A stretch of DNA of 64,000 nucleotides, taken from positions 310,001 through 374,000 of the forward strand of contig CAWJKM010000007.1 of NCBI GenBank assembly GCA_963843525.1. Reading direction: 5' to 3'. The notes beneath the pieces are model-generated. The model was not told the origin of the DNA and did no database searches. It worked only from the letters and a program-made list of their open reading frames with translations. A program made the translations under genes and the position numbers. Below, in pieces: positions 1-9,927 of the stretch. This DNA comes from DATJPR01 sp963843525 (GTDB lineage Bacteria > Bacteroidota > Ignavibacteria > UBA10030 > UBA6906). The first letter of the stretch is position 1; the number at the start of each line of letters is the position of its first letter.

Positions 1-2
1 CT

Positions 3-620
3 CTTCTCGCCGACGAGGATACCTTGCGGCGGGCCGTCGCTGTGTTGAAGGAAGGGCACGTCATCATCTACCCGACGGATACTCTTTACGGCATCGGCGT
101 CGACCCGGGCAACGAGGCCGCCCTCCAGCGGGTGCAGCGGATAAAGCGCCGAATCGAACCCAAACCGCTCCTGTTGATCGCCTCCTCCCTGAGCTCCGCT
201 GAAACCGTTGTGCGGAACTTCCCACCCGCCGCGTTACGTTTGGCTAAGGAGTTTTGGCCGGGTCCGCTGACTATGATTCTCCCCGCAATTCCGACACTTT
301 CGCCCTTTGTAACACAGGGAACAGGGACTGTTGGCTTGCGTATCCCTTCGAGCACCTTCTGTCTTCAATTGACCGAACATTTTGACGGGCCGATTACCTC
401 CACCAGTGCCAATATCAGCGGTGAACGGACCCCCGACACTATCGACGAAATTGAATCAATCTTTGGGGACGACGTCGACCTGTATCTCGATGCCGGTCCA
501 TTGCCGACCAGTCCCCCTTCTACGATTGTGGATGTTTCCGGGGATTTCCCCCGCCTCGTGCGGCAGGGGGTGATTTCGCAGGAACGTCTGCACCAAGTCC
601 TTCCAGAAATTCATGCGTGA
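3..620 (+). CDS. tsaC: L-threonylcarbamoyladenylate synthase (TsaC/Sua5/YrdC family), 5' end cut by window
   Basis: Makes threonylcarbamoyl-AMP from threonine, bicarbonate and ATP, the first step of the t6A37 modification of ANN-decoding tRNAs. Counting from the TTG at base 24, the KxR motif is near residue 41, PGPLT near 79 and the STSAN motif (the SxN nucleotide contact) near 126-130. The frame is open from base 3 with seven extra plausible residues (LLADEDT), so the true start probably lies just outside the window. The roughly 205 residues fit the short YrdC/TsaC form without the Sua5 C-terminal domain. The next gene starts 3 bases after the stop. Family assignment is secure; only the start is unknown. 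Confidence 0.92.
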   Translation, partial: LLADEDTLRRAVAVLKEGHVIIYPTDTLYGIGVDPGNEAALQRVQRIKRRIEPKPLLLIASSLSSAETVVRNFPPAALRLAKEFWPGPLTMILPAIPTLSPFVTQGTGTVGLRIPSSTFCLQLTEHFDGPITSTSANISGERTPDTIDEIESIFGDDVDLYLDAGPLPTSPPSTIVDVSGDFPRLVRQGVISQERLHQVLPEIHA

Positions 621-623
621 GCG

Positions 624-2993
624 ATGAAACGAACGAATGTCCTGCTTGCCTTTCTCTTGTGGGTTCTGTTCACCCCGGGGGCGAACTCCCAATCTGCCGC
701 CTTCGATAAGCAACAAGCCTATCTTGATCTCTCCAATGATGCAGTCATCATGGATATCTCAGCGCATCCTGACGATGAAGACGGCGCGACCCTTGCATAC
801 TACCGGATGAAGTATGGAGTGAAAACCTATTCGGTTCTTTTCACCAGGGGGGAGGGCGGTCAGAACGAAAAGGGACCAGAATTGTACGAAGAGCTCGGGG
901 TGATCCGGTCGATGGAAACACGGAGAGCCGGCGCAATTCTCGGGACACACGTGGTTTTCCTGGACTTCCTGGATTTTGGTTTCTCGAAGACGGCGACGGA
1001 GGCTTTCCATTTCTGGGGGGGACAGATGGAGGCACTCCGGAGACTCGTCTATGTCATTCGAAAATACAAGCCGGATGTCTTGTTCACGAACCACAACACG
1101 ATTGATGGACACGGTCATCATCAGGCGGTTGCCATCACCGCGATTGCGGCGTTTGATGCTGCGGCGGACCCGACATTGTTTCCCGAGCAACTCAAAGAGC
1201 CCGGAGTGGATTTATGGCAGCCGCGAAAGCTGTACTTCCGCGCCTTTGGCCGAATGGAGGGTGCTGCCGACGTCTCCAACCAGATCGGTGATACAGACCG
1301 CGTGAGGGGAGTAACGTATCTGGATATCGCCACCGAGGCCCTTCGCCAGCACCGAACACAGGGGATGGAGAATGTCAACCTCCGGGCATTCAGCAGGGGG
1401 AAGAATCTCTACAAACTGATGCGGACAAATAGTCTCTACGAATCGGACAGTACGAGCTTTCTTTCGGGAATCGATTTCTGGCGCGACCCCGCGCTCGCGA
1501 CTCTCCACCCGCTCCGGCAGGAATTGTCGACGATTCGCCCCGGGATGCCCGAAGATTCGCTCCTGTCCATTGCCTCGTTGTGTGATGCGAGGATCGATTC
1601 ACTTTCGAAACACGTCGAAGGTTCTCCTCTCGCGAACCGGCTTCTCGCTCACTGGCGTGAATGTCTCGCCCGCATTGTGTCGAGTTCGTACGGTCTTACG
1701 GTTTCTGCCCGCCTCGTAGACACAGTAGTTGTGCCGGGTCAGCGCGTGACATGCCGGGTCTCCGCCGAAGCAACGGCGGGCCCGCTGACGGCAGTCCGGT
1801 GGAGCTTCAGCCTCCCCTCCCAGTGGTCCGTTCAGGGAGAAGCCCCGAATGACCCCCGGGTGCAAGCCGGGTCAAACGAACGCGCCTTTACGCTTGCGAT
1901 TGGTGAGAACGCCCTTCCCACCGTCCCCCGTGTCATCTACCAGTATTCCTCGCTTGATCGTCACCAGAACATCCGCGCCATCTTGACCTGTCGGATTCAG
2001 GGCAGGCTGATGAGCTTCACGACACCGGTGGAATTCGATGTAGCTCCGCACCAGACGATCTCCGTTGCCGCCCCGTCGCTTGTCTATATCCCGGGAAGAA
2101 GCAGCGGATCACTTCCATTGAGCTGGGAAGTACACAACTGGGACCCCACCGCGGTGAAGGGGACCGTGAACATCAATGGTCTGGCGGACTGGACATCGAC
2201 AGCCGGGCATTTTGAAATACCGGGAGAGAACGGAACAAGCACGGGAACACTCACCCTCCGGCCGCCGGGAGGTGTTGTCCCCGGAGAATACACCTTCCAC
2301 GTCAAGACCGGTCTTGCTGAGACGCCCGTTCATGTCCATGTGTTCCGTGCCGATGTTCGCCCGGATGTTCGGGTCGGGATCGTTGAGAGTTACGACAACA
2401 CTCTCGAGGCCGCGACACAAACCCTTAACGTGCCTTCGACGAAGATTGATGACTCGACAATTGCAAAAGGCGATCTCGCACAATTCTCGGCGATCATAGT
2501 CGATATCAGGGCATATCTGGTCCGCGATATTCTGAAATCATCGAACGCGCGGCTCCTCGACTATGTCCGTCAGGGGGGAACACTCATCGTAATGTATCAG
2601 CGGGACAGGGAATGGAAGCCTGAATATGCGCCTTTCCCGTTCGAGATCTCCCGGCGGCGGGTCACCAGAGAGGATGCGCCCATCACAGTACTCACTCCGG
2701 ACAATCCGCTCATGACCTCTCCCAACCGGATCGGTGCTTCAGACTGGCTGAATTGGAAGCAGGAGCGTGGGTTGTATTTTCCCAGGAATGTCCCTTCGGA
2801 ATATTCCAGGCTTCTTTCGTGTGCCGATCCCGATGAAGAGCCCTTGACTACCGGCTATCTCTGTGCACCGTTTGGACGCGGGGAATATATCTATACTTCC
2901 TATGTCTGGTACCGGGAGCTCAAGGAGGGAAATCCGGGGGCGTTCCGCTGTTTTGCCAACATGATTTCGCTGCAAGGGGAGGGAAGGCATTGA
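624..2993 (+). CDS. Secreted PIG-L (LmbE-like) deacetylase family protein
   Basis: A 789-residue protein with an N-terminal Sec signal peptide (hydrophobic run ending near residue 23). The PIG-L zinc motif AHPDDE is at residues 47-52, and a second His cluster (HGHH) near 165 completes the metal site. The PIG-L domain covers roughly residues 35-300. The rest looks like beta-sandwich segments followed by a GATase-like or ThuA-like end from about residue 590. PIG-L enzymes deacetylate N-acetylglucosamine conjugates, but large secreted members like this one have no assigned substrate. The stop overlaps the TTG start of the following ABC lipoprotein by 4 bases (TTGA), so the two are probably cotranscribed. 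Confidence 0.85.
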   Translation: MKRTNVLLAFLLWVLFTPGANSQSAAFDKQQAYLDLSNDAVIMDISAHPDDEDGATLAYYRMKYGVKTYSVLFTRGEGGQNEKGPELYEELGVIRSMETRRAGAILGTHVVFLDFLDFGFSKTATEAFHFWGGQMEALRRLVYVIRKYKPDVLFTNHNTIDGHGHHQAVAITAIAAFDAAADPTLFPEQLKEPGVDLWQPRKLYFRAFGRMEGAADVSNQIGDTDRVRGVTYLDIATEALRQHRTQGMENVNLRAFSRGKNLYKLMRTNSLYESDSTSFLSGIDFWRDPALATLHPLRQELSTIRPGMPEDSLLSIASLCDARIDSLSKHVEGSPLANRLLAHWRECLARIVSSSYGLTVSARLVDTVVVPGQRVTCRVSAEATAGPLTAVRWSFSLPSQWSVQGEAPNDPRVQAGSNERAFTLAIGENALPTVPRVIYQYSSLDRHQNIRAILTCRIQGRLMSFTTPVEFDVAPHQTISVAAPSLVYIPGRSSGSLPLSWEVHNWDPTAVKGTVNINGLADWTSTAGHFEIPGENGTSTGTLTLRPPGGVVPGEYTFHVKTGLAETPVHVHVFRADVRPDVRVGIVESYDNTLEAATQTLNVPSTKIDDSTIAKGDLAQFSAIIVDIRAYLVRDILKSSNARLLDYVRQGGTLIVMYQRDREWKPEYAPFPFEISRRRVTREDAPITVLTPDNPLMTSPNRIGASDWLNWKQERGLYFPRNVPSEYSRLLSCADPDEEPLTTGYLCAPFGRGEYIYTSYVWYRELKEGNPGAFRCFANMISLQGEGRH

Positions 2994-4033
2994 TTCGAAA
3001 AAGCGCGCTTGTGCTGGTTCTTGTCTTCGGTCTTACGGGCTGTTCCAGGAATTCGCACAAAACCTCGCTGCTGGTCTACTCCCCGCACGGGATAGATATG
3101 CTCTCGACATTCAAAGCTGAGTTCGAACGGTCGCACCCCGATATCGAAGTGCAGTGGCTCGACATGGGAGCCCAGGATGCCTATGAGCGCGTCAAAGTTG
3201 AGCGGAACAACCCTCAGGCGGACGTCTGGTGGGGCGGACCAATGACCTCCTTCGAACGCGCGGAGGCCGAGAGTCTGCTCTCCGCGTATAAGCCTTCGTG
3301 GGCGGATGTCGTTCCCCCCGGAGCCAGGAGTAAGCATGATTTCTGGTACGGCACGTTCTATACCCCTGAAGTGATCATGTACAACAACAGGATGCTGACC
3401 GATAGGGAAGCGCCGTCCGACTGGGATGAATTACTCGACCCGCAGTGGCGGGGGAAAATCATCCTCCGATCACCACCCGCATCGGGAACCATGAGAGTCA
3501 TCTTCTGCGCCATTATCCAGAGGGAAAACGCACGAACCGGTGACTCGACGGCAGGGTTTACATGGCTGCGGCGATTGGACGCCAACACGAAAACCTACGT
3601 GGCGGATCCGACCCAGCTCTACATGCGGATTTCCCGGGAAGAAGCCCCGGTGTCGCTCTGGAATATGGCTGATGTTGAACTGCAGGTCCATAGAAACCAC
3701 GACCCTTTCGGTTATCATATGCCGGCGAGCGGAACCCCCGTCCTGGTGGAAGGGATCGCCATCGTCCGTGGCGCGCCACACCCTGAAGCCGCCCGGGAGT
3801 TCTACGAGTTCGTTACCTCACGAGCGAGTATTCTCCAGGAAGCCCGTGAATTCTATCGCGTACCTGTCCGGTCGGACATCCCCGCCGATAGCCTTCCTTC
3901 GTGGATTACGACGCATCCCTGGAAGCCGATGGACATCAACTGGCAGGATCTTTCTCTCCACGAAGAGCAATGGATGCAGTATTGGGACGAGCATATAAAA
4001 GGGACGGGGAACTCCTCTCATTCAACCCCCTAG
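2990..4033 (+). CDS. ABC transporter substrate-binding lipoprotein (ferric iron / 2-aminoethylphosphonate class)
   Basis: A 347-residue extracellular solute-binding protein. It has a lipoprotein signal with lipobox LTGC and acylated Cys18, then the two-lobed type II fold with the motif ADVWWGG near residue 80, typical of the Fe3+/thiamine/AEP/polyamine group. It starts with TTG at 2990, inside the TGA stop of the upstream gene. The ATPase and double permease follow directly, forming a complete importer. Ferric iron is the commonest substrate of this architecture, but the sequence does not fix the ligand. Confidence 0.85.
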   Translation: MIRKSALVLVLVFGLTGCSRNSHKTSLLVYSPHGIDMLSTFKAEFERSHPDIEVQWLDMGAQDAYERVKVERNNPQADVWWGGPMTSFERAEAESLLSAYKPSWADVVPPGARSKHDFWYGTFYTPEVIMYNNRMLTDREAPSDWDELLDPQWRGKIILRSPPASGTMRVIFCAIIQRENARTGDSTAGFTWLRRLDANTKTYVADPTQLYMRISREEAPVSLWNMADVELQVHRNHDPFGYHMPASGTPVLVEGIAIVRGAPHPEAAREFYEFVTSRASILQEAREFYRVPVRSDIPADSLPSWITTHPWKPMDINWQDLSLHEEQWMQYWDEHIKGTGNSSHSTP

Positions 4034-4037
4034 CCTC

Positions 4038-5099
4038 ATGGCCCCCCTCTCCATTCTCGACATACGCAAAGACTTCGGGACACTCCATGCTTTGGAGGGC
4101 ATTACTCTCGAAGTCACCGGAGGAGAATTCTTTTCCGTCCTTGGCCCTTCCGGTTGCGGCAAGACCACCCTTCTGCGACTGATCGCCGGGTTTGAAAACC
4201 CGACGCAGGGAAAAATCCTTCTCGACGGTCGCGATATCACAGGCGTTCCTCCCCAAGACCGTCATATCGGCATGGTATTTCAAAATTATGCCCTTTTTCC
4301 GCACATGACGGTGTTTGACAACGTTGCCTTCGGTCTGCGGGCACGGGGCATACCGGCGGCAGAGATCAAATCGAGAGTCGAACGGTCCATCGCCACCGTC
4401 GATCTCGAACGCAGAGTACATGTGCCCGTCCCGGTTCTGAGCGGGGGAGAGCAGCAACGGGTCGCGGTGGCGCGGGCACTGGTACTCGAGCCGTCGGTGC
4501 TCCTGTTCGACGAGCCGCTGAGCAATCTGGATCTGACTCTTCGCCTTCAGATGCGGGAGGAGATCCGGTCTCTTCAAAGACGGACACATATTACAACGGT
4601 CTACGTCACGCATGATCAGACGGAAGCGATGAGTCTGTCCGGCCGCATCGCGGTGCTTCGCAATGGAAAACTCGAACAGGTCGGCACGCCGGAAGAAGTG
4701 TACAGGAACCCCTCGACGCCTTTCGTTGCACAGTTTCTCGGATCGGCTTCTCTGGTAGAAGGGGAATGGGTAGGCGGGGGAACAACCTTCCGGGCCGGGG
4801 ATTTGATCCTGACGTTGCCTCAGGACCGTCGCCGGGAGGGTGACGGCAGGGGAATCCTTGCAATCAAGCCTGAGGCCATCCGGCTGCGAGCAGGAGATGG
4901 AACCGGAATCCCGAACGGAGTCATTGAAGACTGCGAGTATCTCGGATTTGTGACCACCGCGATAGTGCGGATCGGCGAGATCCGTCTCCAGGCGACGGTA
5001 TTGAACGGAGCGGAGACCCACCGGTGGCAACCGGGCGAGAAGGTCGGCGTCGAATTGGACTGGAATGGTTGCACCATTTTTGAGAGGGGGCGCATTTGA
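4038..5099 (+). CDS. ABC importer ATPase subunit (FbpC/PotA-like)
   Basis: A 353-residue ATPase that drives the importer encoded by the flanking genes. Walker A GPSGCGKT is at residues 36-43, the Q-loop at FQNYALFPH (about 81-89), the signature LSGGEQQR at 134-141, and Walker B LLFDEP at 155-160, followed by the D-loop. A C-terminal TOBE-type domain from about residue 270 places it in the Fe3+/polyamine/sugar importer class. It starts 4 bases after the lipoprotein gene. Its TGA stop overlaps the TTG start of the permease (TTGA), which suggests translational coupling. Confidence 0.93.
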   Translation: MAPLSILDIRKDFGTLHALEGITLEVTGGEFFSVLGPSGCGKTTLLRLIAGFENPTQGKILLDGRDITGVPPQDRHIGMVFQNYALFPHMTVFDNVAFGLRARGIPAAEIKSRVERSIATVDLERRVHVPVPVLSGGEQQRVAVARALVLEPSVLLFDEPLSNLDLTLRLQMREEIRSLQRRTHITTVYVTHDQTEAMSLSGRIAVLRNGKLEQVGTPEEVYRNPSTPFVAQFLGSASLVEGEWVGGGTTFRAGDLILTLPQDRRREGDGRGILAIKPEAIRLRAGDGTGIPNGVIEDCEYLGFVTTAIVRIGEIRLQATVLNGAETHRWQPGEKVGVELDWNGCTIFERGRI

Positions 5100-6766
5100 G
5101 CCCGCGCTTCCGATCCTGGATCCTTCCCGCTCTTCTGGGGCTCTTCTTCGTCGGTTACGTCTTGTATCCTGTTGCTTCCCTTGCCGTTGAAGGCTTCCCC
5201 GGCCAGGGCCCCTTGCTCAACCGTGTATTCTCTTTCGGAGCATTGCACGGCTGGACGACAATGGAAGCGATCAGCAACTCGTTGTTCGTTTCCGTTTTGT
5301 CCGTTCTCTTCGGCGGTGGTGTAGGACTGCTCCTGGCAATCACGCTGACCCAGTTCAGATTTCCCGGCCGACGACTTCTGGCACTCCTTGCCGTTATTCC
5401 GGTCGCACTCCCTCCGCTGGTGGGCGTGGTTGCATTCATGTTTGCGTTCGGTGAAACCGGGATTCTCCCCCGCTTGATGGAGAAGGCGACCGGTATTGCG
5501 GCGTCATCGCTCAGTCTTGACGGTATTCCTGCGATCCTGTCGGTCCACGCGTACTCCTTTAACGCTTTCTTCTTTCTGTTTGCCTCGACTGCCCTCGGGC
5601 AGGTGGACGGTTCGCTTCTCGAAGCGGCGGAGAATCTGGGTGCGGGACCCGGCAGAGTGTTCCGCTCTGTTTTGCTTCCCGAGCTGCGCCCGGCTCTGTT
5701 TGGCGCCTCGATCCTTACCTTTCTGGCGAGTATGGCATCCTTCTCCGCACCCCTCCTCTTCGCCGGTTCCCATCGGTTTATTACGCTGGAAATATTTACG
5801 ACGAAGCTGAACGGAAACATTGCCCTGGCCGCCCGTCAATCCCTGCTGTTGTTGTCGGTGTCACTCATTTGCTTTGTCGTCATGCACGCAGTGGCCGGAT
5901 CAGCATTCACGCTGCGGCGTTCGAAAGGTTCGTCGAAGCCTGCATTCTTCAGGGTTCCCCGCATTCTGAAAACGATACTCATTGTCTGCACGGTCGTGAT
6001 CGTGTCTCTGGAAGTCCTGCCTCTGGCAGTGATTCTCATGGTATCGTTTGCACAGGAAGGTTCCTGGACCTACCAGCTTTTTCCTTCGGCCTACTCGCTC
6101 GGGAACTACACGCAACTCCTGATGAACCCGTCTGTTTTTCAACCGATAGCGAACAGCCTGTCGATGGGTTCACTCGCCCTTGCCGGATCTTTGGCCGTCG
6201 GAGCCTCTGCAGCATATCTTACCACGAAGGGAGTCCTCCGGAAGAGACAGCGTCTCCTGGACGTTCTCTTCAGCATACCGTATGCGATACCGGGGACGGT
6301 TCTGGCCATAGGACTGATCCTTGCGTTCAACCGGCCCACCTTCTTCTCGGGGATGGAAGTCCTTGTCGGGACGTTCTGGATCCTTCCTCTGGCGTACGTG
6401 CTCCGGACGTACCCGCTCATTATGCGCTCGGTCTCCTCCGCCCTCCAGCAGGTGGACGATGGACTGCTTGAAGCTGCTTCTTCGCTCGGTGCTTCGTCCT
6501 GGCGCAGGTTCCGGAGTGTGGTCATCCCATTGATTCTGCCGGGAATTATTGCAGGCTCTGTATTGACCATCATCACCCTCCTTGGGGAGTTCGTCGCTTC
6601 CGTTCTTCTGTACACCTACTCAAATCGGCCCATCGCCGTCGAAATCCTTGCGCAGGTCCGGTCGTACAACTTCGGGCAGGCATCGGCGTATTGTGTGGTG
6701 GTTCTCGTGCTCATTCTCTTCATTGTCCGGCTCTCCGAGTACAAGGGGAGGAAGGCGCGAGTGTAA
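5096..6766 (+). CDS. ABC importer permease with two fused membrane modules (FbpB-like)
   Basis: A 556-residue inner-membrane protein with about 12 hydrophobic helices in two homologous halves. Each half carries an EAA loop (EAAENLGAG near residue 181, EAASSLGAS near residue 460) that docks on the ATPase. This fused permease is usual for FbpB-type iron importers. The start is a TTG at 5096 overlapping the ATPase stop. It ends the importer operon; an 88-base gap then leads to a tRNA gene. Confidence 0.9.
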   Translation: MSPRFRSWILPALLGLFFVGYVLYPVASLAVEGFPGQGPLLNRVFSFGALHGWTTMEAISNSLFVSVLSVLFGGGVGLLLAITLTQFRFPGRRLLALLAVIPVALPPLVGVVAFMFAFGETGILPRLMEKATGIAASSLSLDGIPAILSVHAYSFNAFFFLFASTALGQVDGSLLEAAENLGAGPGRVFRSVLLPELRPALFGASILTFLASMASFSAPLLFAGSHRFITLEIFTTKLNGNIALAARQSLLLLSVSLICFVVMHAVAGSAFTLRRSKGSSKPAFFRVPRILKTILIVCTVVIVSLEVLPLAVILMVSFAQEGSWTYQLFPSAYSLGNYTQLLMNPSVFQPIANSLSMGSLALAGSLAVGASAAYLTTKGVLRKRQRLLDVLFSIPYAIPGTVLAIGLILAFNRPTFFSGMEVLVGTFWILPLAYVLRTYPLIMRSVSSALQQVDDGLLEAASSLGASSWRRFRSVVIPLILPGIIAGSVLTIITLLGEFVASVLLYTYSNRPIAVEILAQVRSYNFGQASAYCVVVLVLILFIVRLSEYKGRKARV

Positions 6767-6854
6767 ACCGGTGCCGTCCGTCTTGTATTATTTTCATTAG
6801 TTTCGTATCTTTCTCTGTTTAGGAATGGCCGGATTCCCCCGGCACGCTCTCCCC

Positions 6855-6928
<74 letters not shown>

Positions 6929-6978
6929 CTGCATGTGTCATCACCCTTACGATCAATTACCTGGAGTCGTTCAGGTCT

Positions 6979-7680
6979 ATGCTTACTCCTAAGAAAAAAC
7001 TCTCCAAACGAGAACTGAAAGAAGACGCACTCGTCACTTCCTACGTCAGGCTCTCCTCGTTCTATAGCGAGAACCGGCGGATGATCAGCATCGTTGCGAC
7101 GGTCATTGCGGTCCTCGTCATCGCCGCCATCATTTATGGGAAGAACCGGACTGCGAACAACATCAGTGCATCGACGGAATTCGGGGAAGTGTTTCAGCTC
7201 TTCGATAACGGCCAGTATCAGCTGGCGATTGACGGTGTCCCGGAAAGGAACATCAAGGGCCTGAAGGCGATTGTCGAGAATTACGGCAACTCCAACGCGG
7301 GCGATATCGCGCGGTTTTATCTTGCGGACGCCTATTACAATCTCGGCAAGTACCAGGACGCCCTTGAGCAATTCAAGAAGTTCAGCCCGCCGGTCGAAAC
7401 TCTGGAAATTTCCAGACTCTCGGGAATTGGAAGCTGTTATGAAGCTCTGGGGATGCGCAAAGATGCAGCAGAGTACTATGAAAAGGCTGCAAAGAAAGAC
7501 CCCAAGGATGCCAGTGCCGCCGAGAACCTGAGCAATGCTGCGAGAAACTACGCCGCGGCGGGCGAGAAGGGAACCGCAATCGAGCTTCTGAAGAAGCTGA
7601 AGAAGGATTTCCCGACTTCGACGTTCGGCAGGGATGCTGACCGGGAACTGGCCGCCCTTTCCATTACCCCCGGCGCATAA
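6979..7680 (+). CDS. Membrane-anchored tetratricopeptide repeat protein
   Basis: A 233-residue protein with a basic cytoplasmic N-terminus, one transmembrane helix at about residues 36-53, and a periplasmic C-terminal part with at least three TPR-like helix pairs (for example NLGKYQDALEQFKKF near 117-131 and a GEKGTAIELLKKLKKDFP-like repeat near the end). The layout resembles YfgM-type or other envelope scaffold TPR proteins, but no specific partner can be named. It stands alone between the tRNA and the phosphatase module. Confidence 0.75.
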   Translation: MLTPKKKLSKRELKEDALVTSYVRLSSFYSENRRMISIVATVIAVLVIAAIIYGKNRTANNISASTEFGEVFQLFDNGQYQLAIDGVPERNIKGLKAIVENYGNSNAGDIARFYLADAYYNLGKYQDALEQFKKFSPPVETLEISRLSGIGSCYEALGMRKDAAEYYEKAAKKDPKDASAAENLSNAARNYAAAGEKGTAIELLKKLKKDFPTSTFGRDADRELAALSITPGA

Positions 7681-7803
7681 GCAGCCGTTACGCTTGAGCC
7701 GCGTCCTTGCTAAACTCTCATCTTCTTTGTATGCTGAGAGGTAGGACGCGGTGCACACGCTGTTCCTCACGAATCCACAACCCTCGATCCAGGCGGAAGA
7801 GCT

Positions 7804-9927
7804 GTGATCAAGCTCCGGCGATTCTTATTCATCGGCGGCGCATTCTTGTTGCTTCTCGTCAAATTCACCATCGACGTGATCAGCAAGAACGTCGAGCTTG
7901 AGGTAGGCGGGCTCTCGCTTATCCGCGAGGCAACTGTTGTTGGGGCGTTTCTTCTCCTCTCGTTGACCGTTTTCGCATCTCCCAAGCTGCACGAACAACC
8001 CCCGATGCGCCGCCTGGGCGTCCTTCTGGTGCTGTCGTACGGCGTGCTCTTCCTGGCAATTGCCTTCAATGCAATCAATATCCAGGGGTTTGACCGAAAG
8101 AACCTCTCGTTGTTGCCCCTGGACTATCCGACGCTCTTTCTCGCGTCGATCGTCTCCATCATCCTCGGAGTGTTCGCCCTACTCACCCTGAGGTTTCTCC
8201 GGGAGCTGGTATTCTACCAACGGCGGCGGGGGACTCAGAGGAACTTTTTTCTTCTTCTCGGTGCAATCCTGTGTGCATCGGGTTCCGTGGTGATGCTGCG
8301 ACCGCTCGATAGCAGTGCGATTACCGCCATTCTTCTCGGAGCAACCGTCCTCTTTGCGGTAATGAATTCGTTCCGCCTTCCCTGGATCGTCTATCTTTCC
8401 AAGAGGGAGAAGATCATCGCCCTGGTATACGGCTTGTTCCTCTTTCTTGCTTTCACCGGTATCGATGTCGCGCTGGTCTCGGATTCGAACCTCCGGCGCT
8501 CGTTGCTGTACTACTCCTACCCGCTCCGCGAGTTTGTTCAGCTCTCGGCCCTGTTCGGGAATATCTACTTTGGGATGGCGTTCGTCTCGACGCTCTTTCA
8601 CCTCCCGACGGCGGAAGCCTTCGAGCGCAAACGGTCCGAGGTCACGTCCCTGCACAACCTCAGCAGGCTGATCACACAGATCCTCGATTTCAAGGAGCTC
8701 GTCGACACGGTCACGTCGATGACGCAGCAGGTGTGCGAAGCCACGAGTTGCTGGCTGGAACTGATCCAATATGATGCGGGCGCGGGCACTGAAGGGCAGA
8801 CTCAGGGGGGCAGCCCGGTCAAGGTCAGTACGGTGGCGTATAAGAATATCACTCTCGAGGAAATCGAACAGCTTCACGGGGGAGCCGACCGCCAGCTTCG
8901 CCGGGAAGCCATGGCCCGGCGCGCGCCGGTGGTGATCGACGATGTCTACCGCGATCGCAGGTTCGAACATCTAAAAAAGGCGAAGAGTCCCGTGGCCAGC
9001 CTTGTGGCTATGCCGTTGATCTCTCACAGCGGTCTCATCGGGTTGCTGTACGCGACGAAGAGCAGCGCGTATGGATTTGTGAAGGATGACATTGACGTGA
9101 TTGCCGCCTTTGCGGACCAGGCGGCGATTGCCATTGAGAATTCCCGCCTGATCGGCGAGTCCATCGAGCGGGAGCGGATCATCCGTGAGATGATGCTCGC
9201 ACAGGAAATGCAGAGGCGCCTGCTTCCCCAGAACGTCCCCGTGCATCCTGCAATCGATATTGACGCACTCTCGACCCCTGCGTTTGAAGTGGGGGGAGAC
9301 TACTATGATTTTGTGCAGCTGGGCAAAGACCGGCTGGGGATCGTCGTCGGCGATGTCTCGGGAAAGGGTGTTCCCGCTGCGTTTTATATGTCGGAGGTCA
9401 AGGGAATATTCCAGTCGCTCAGCACCTTCTACACGTCTCCGCGGGATCTCCTCGTTCGCGCGAATGAAATCCTGGCAGAGACGGTGGACCGACATTCTTT
9501 TGTCAGTCTCCTTTTTGCCGTCATCGACCTTTGTACCGGACAATTAACGATGGTGCGCGCAGGTCATTGTCCGATGCTGCTGGCCTCCGCCCAGAGTGTG
9601 GAGTATATCCGTCCCGGGGGAATGGGACTTGGCCTCAGCCGGGATTCCGTGTTCCGCGACTCTCTCGAGGAACACCATCTCGGATTGCAGACGGGTGACG
9701 TCTGTCTTTTCTATACCGATGGAGTCCCCGAAGCGATGCACGGGAGCGAGGAATACGGCTATGAGCGTCTTCTGGTCGTCGCGCGCGACACGCGACACAC
9801 GTCCGCACCAGAAATAAAGAATGCAGTGATGGCATCAGTCCAGGGATTTGTCAAAAATACGGCGAATCATGACGATATTACCCTCGTTGTCCTCAAATGG
9901 AATGGATGTGAAAGGAGTCCAGCATGA
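7804..9927 (+). CDS. Membrane-bound GAF-SpoIIE (PP2C) serine phosphatase, RsbU-like
   Basis: A 707-residue protein. Residues 1-255 form about seven or eight transmembrane helices, about 280-450 a GAF sensory domain, and about 480-705 a PPM/SpoIIE phosphatase. The metal-binding segments GGDYYDF, GDVSGKGVPAA, the H/NAGH-type motif RAGHCP, FYTDGVPEA and the NHDDIT end are all present. Such phosphatases dephosphorylate a STAS anti-anti-sigma protein. A STAS gene follows with an ATGA overlap, then an anti-sigma kinase-like gene. The start is GTG at 7804. The signal sensed by the membrane part is unknown. Confidence 0.9.
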   Translation: MIKLRRFLFIGGAFLLLLVKFTIDVISKNVELEVGGLSLIREATVVGAFLLLSLTVFASPKLHEQPPMRRLGVLLVLSYGVLFLAIAFNAINIQGFDRKNLSLLPLDYPTLFLASIVSIILGVFALLTLRFLRELVFYQRRRGTQRNFFLLLGAILCASGSVVMLRPLDSSAITAILLGATVLFAVMNSFRLPWIVYLSKREKIIALVYGLFLFLAFTGIDVALVSDSNLRRSLLYYSYPLREFVQLSALFGNIYFGMAFVSTLFHLPTAEAFERKRSEVTSLHNLSRLITQILDFKELVDTVTSMTQQVCEATSCWLELIQYDAGAGTEGQTQGGSPVKVSTVAYKNITLEEIEQLHGGADRQLRREAMARRAPVVIDDVYRDRRFEHLKKAKSPVASLVAMPLISHSGLIGLLYATKSSAYGFVKDDIDVIAAFADQAAIAIENSRLIGESIERERIIREMMLAQEMQRRLLPQNVPVHPAIDIDALSTPAFEVGGDYYDFVQLGKDRLGIVVGDVSGKGVPAAFYMSEVKGIFQSLSTFYTSPRDLLVRANEILAETVDRHSFVSLLFAVIDLCTGQLTMVRAGHCPMLLASAQSVEYIRPGGMGLGLSRDSVFRDSLEEHHLGLQTGDVCLFYTDGVPEAMHGSEEYGYERLLVVARDTRHTSAPEIKNAVMASVQGFVKNTANHDDITLVVLKWNGCERSPA

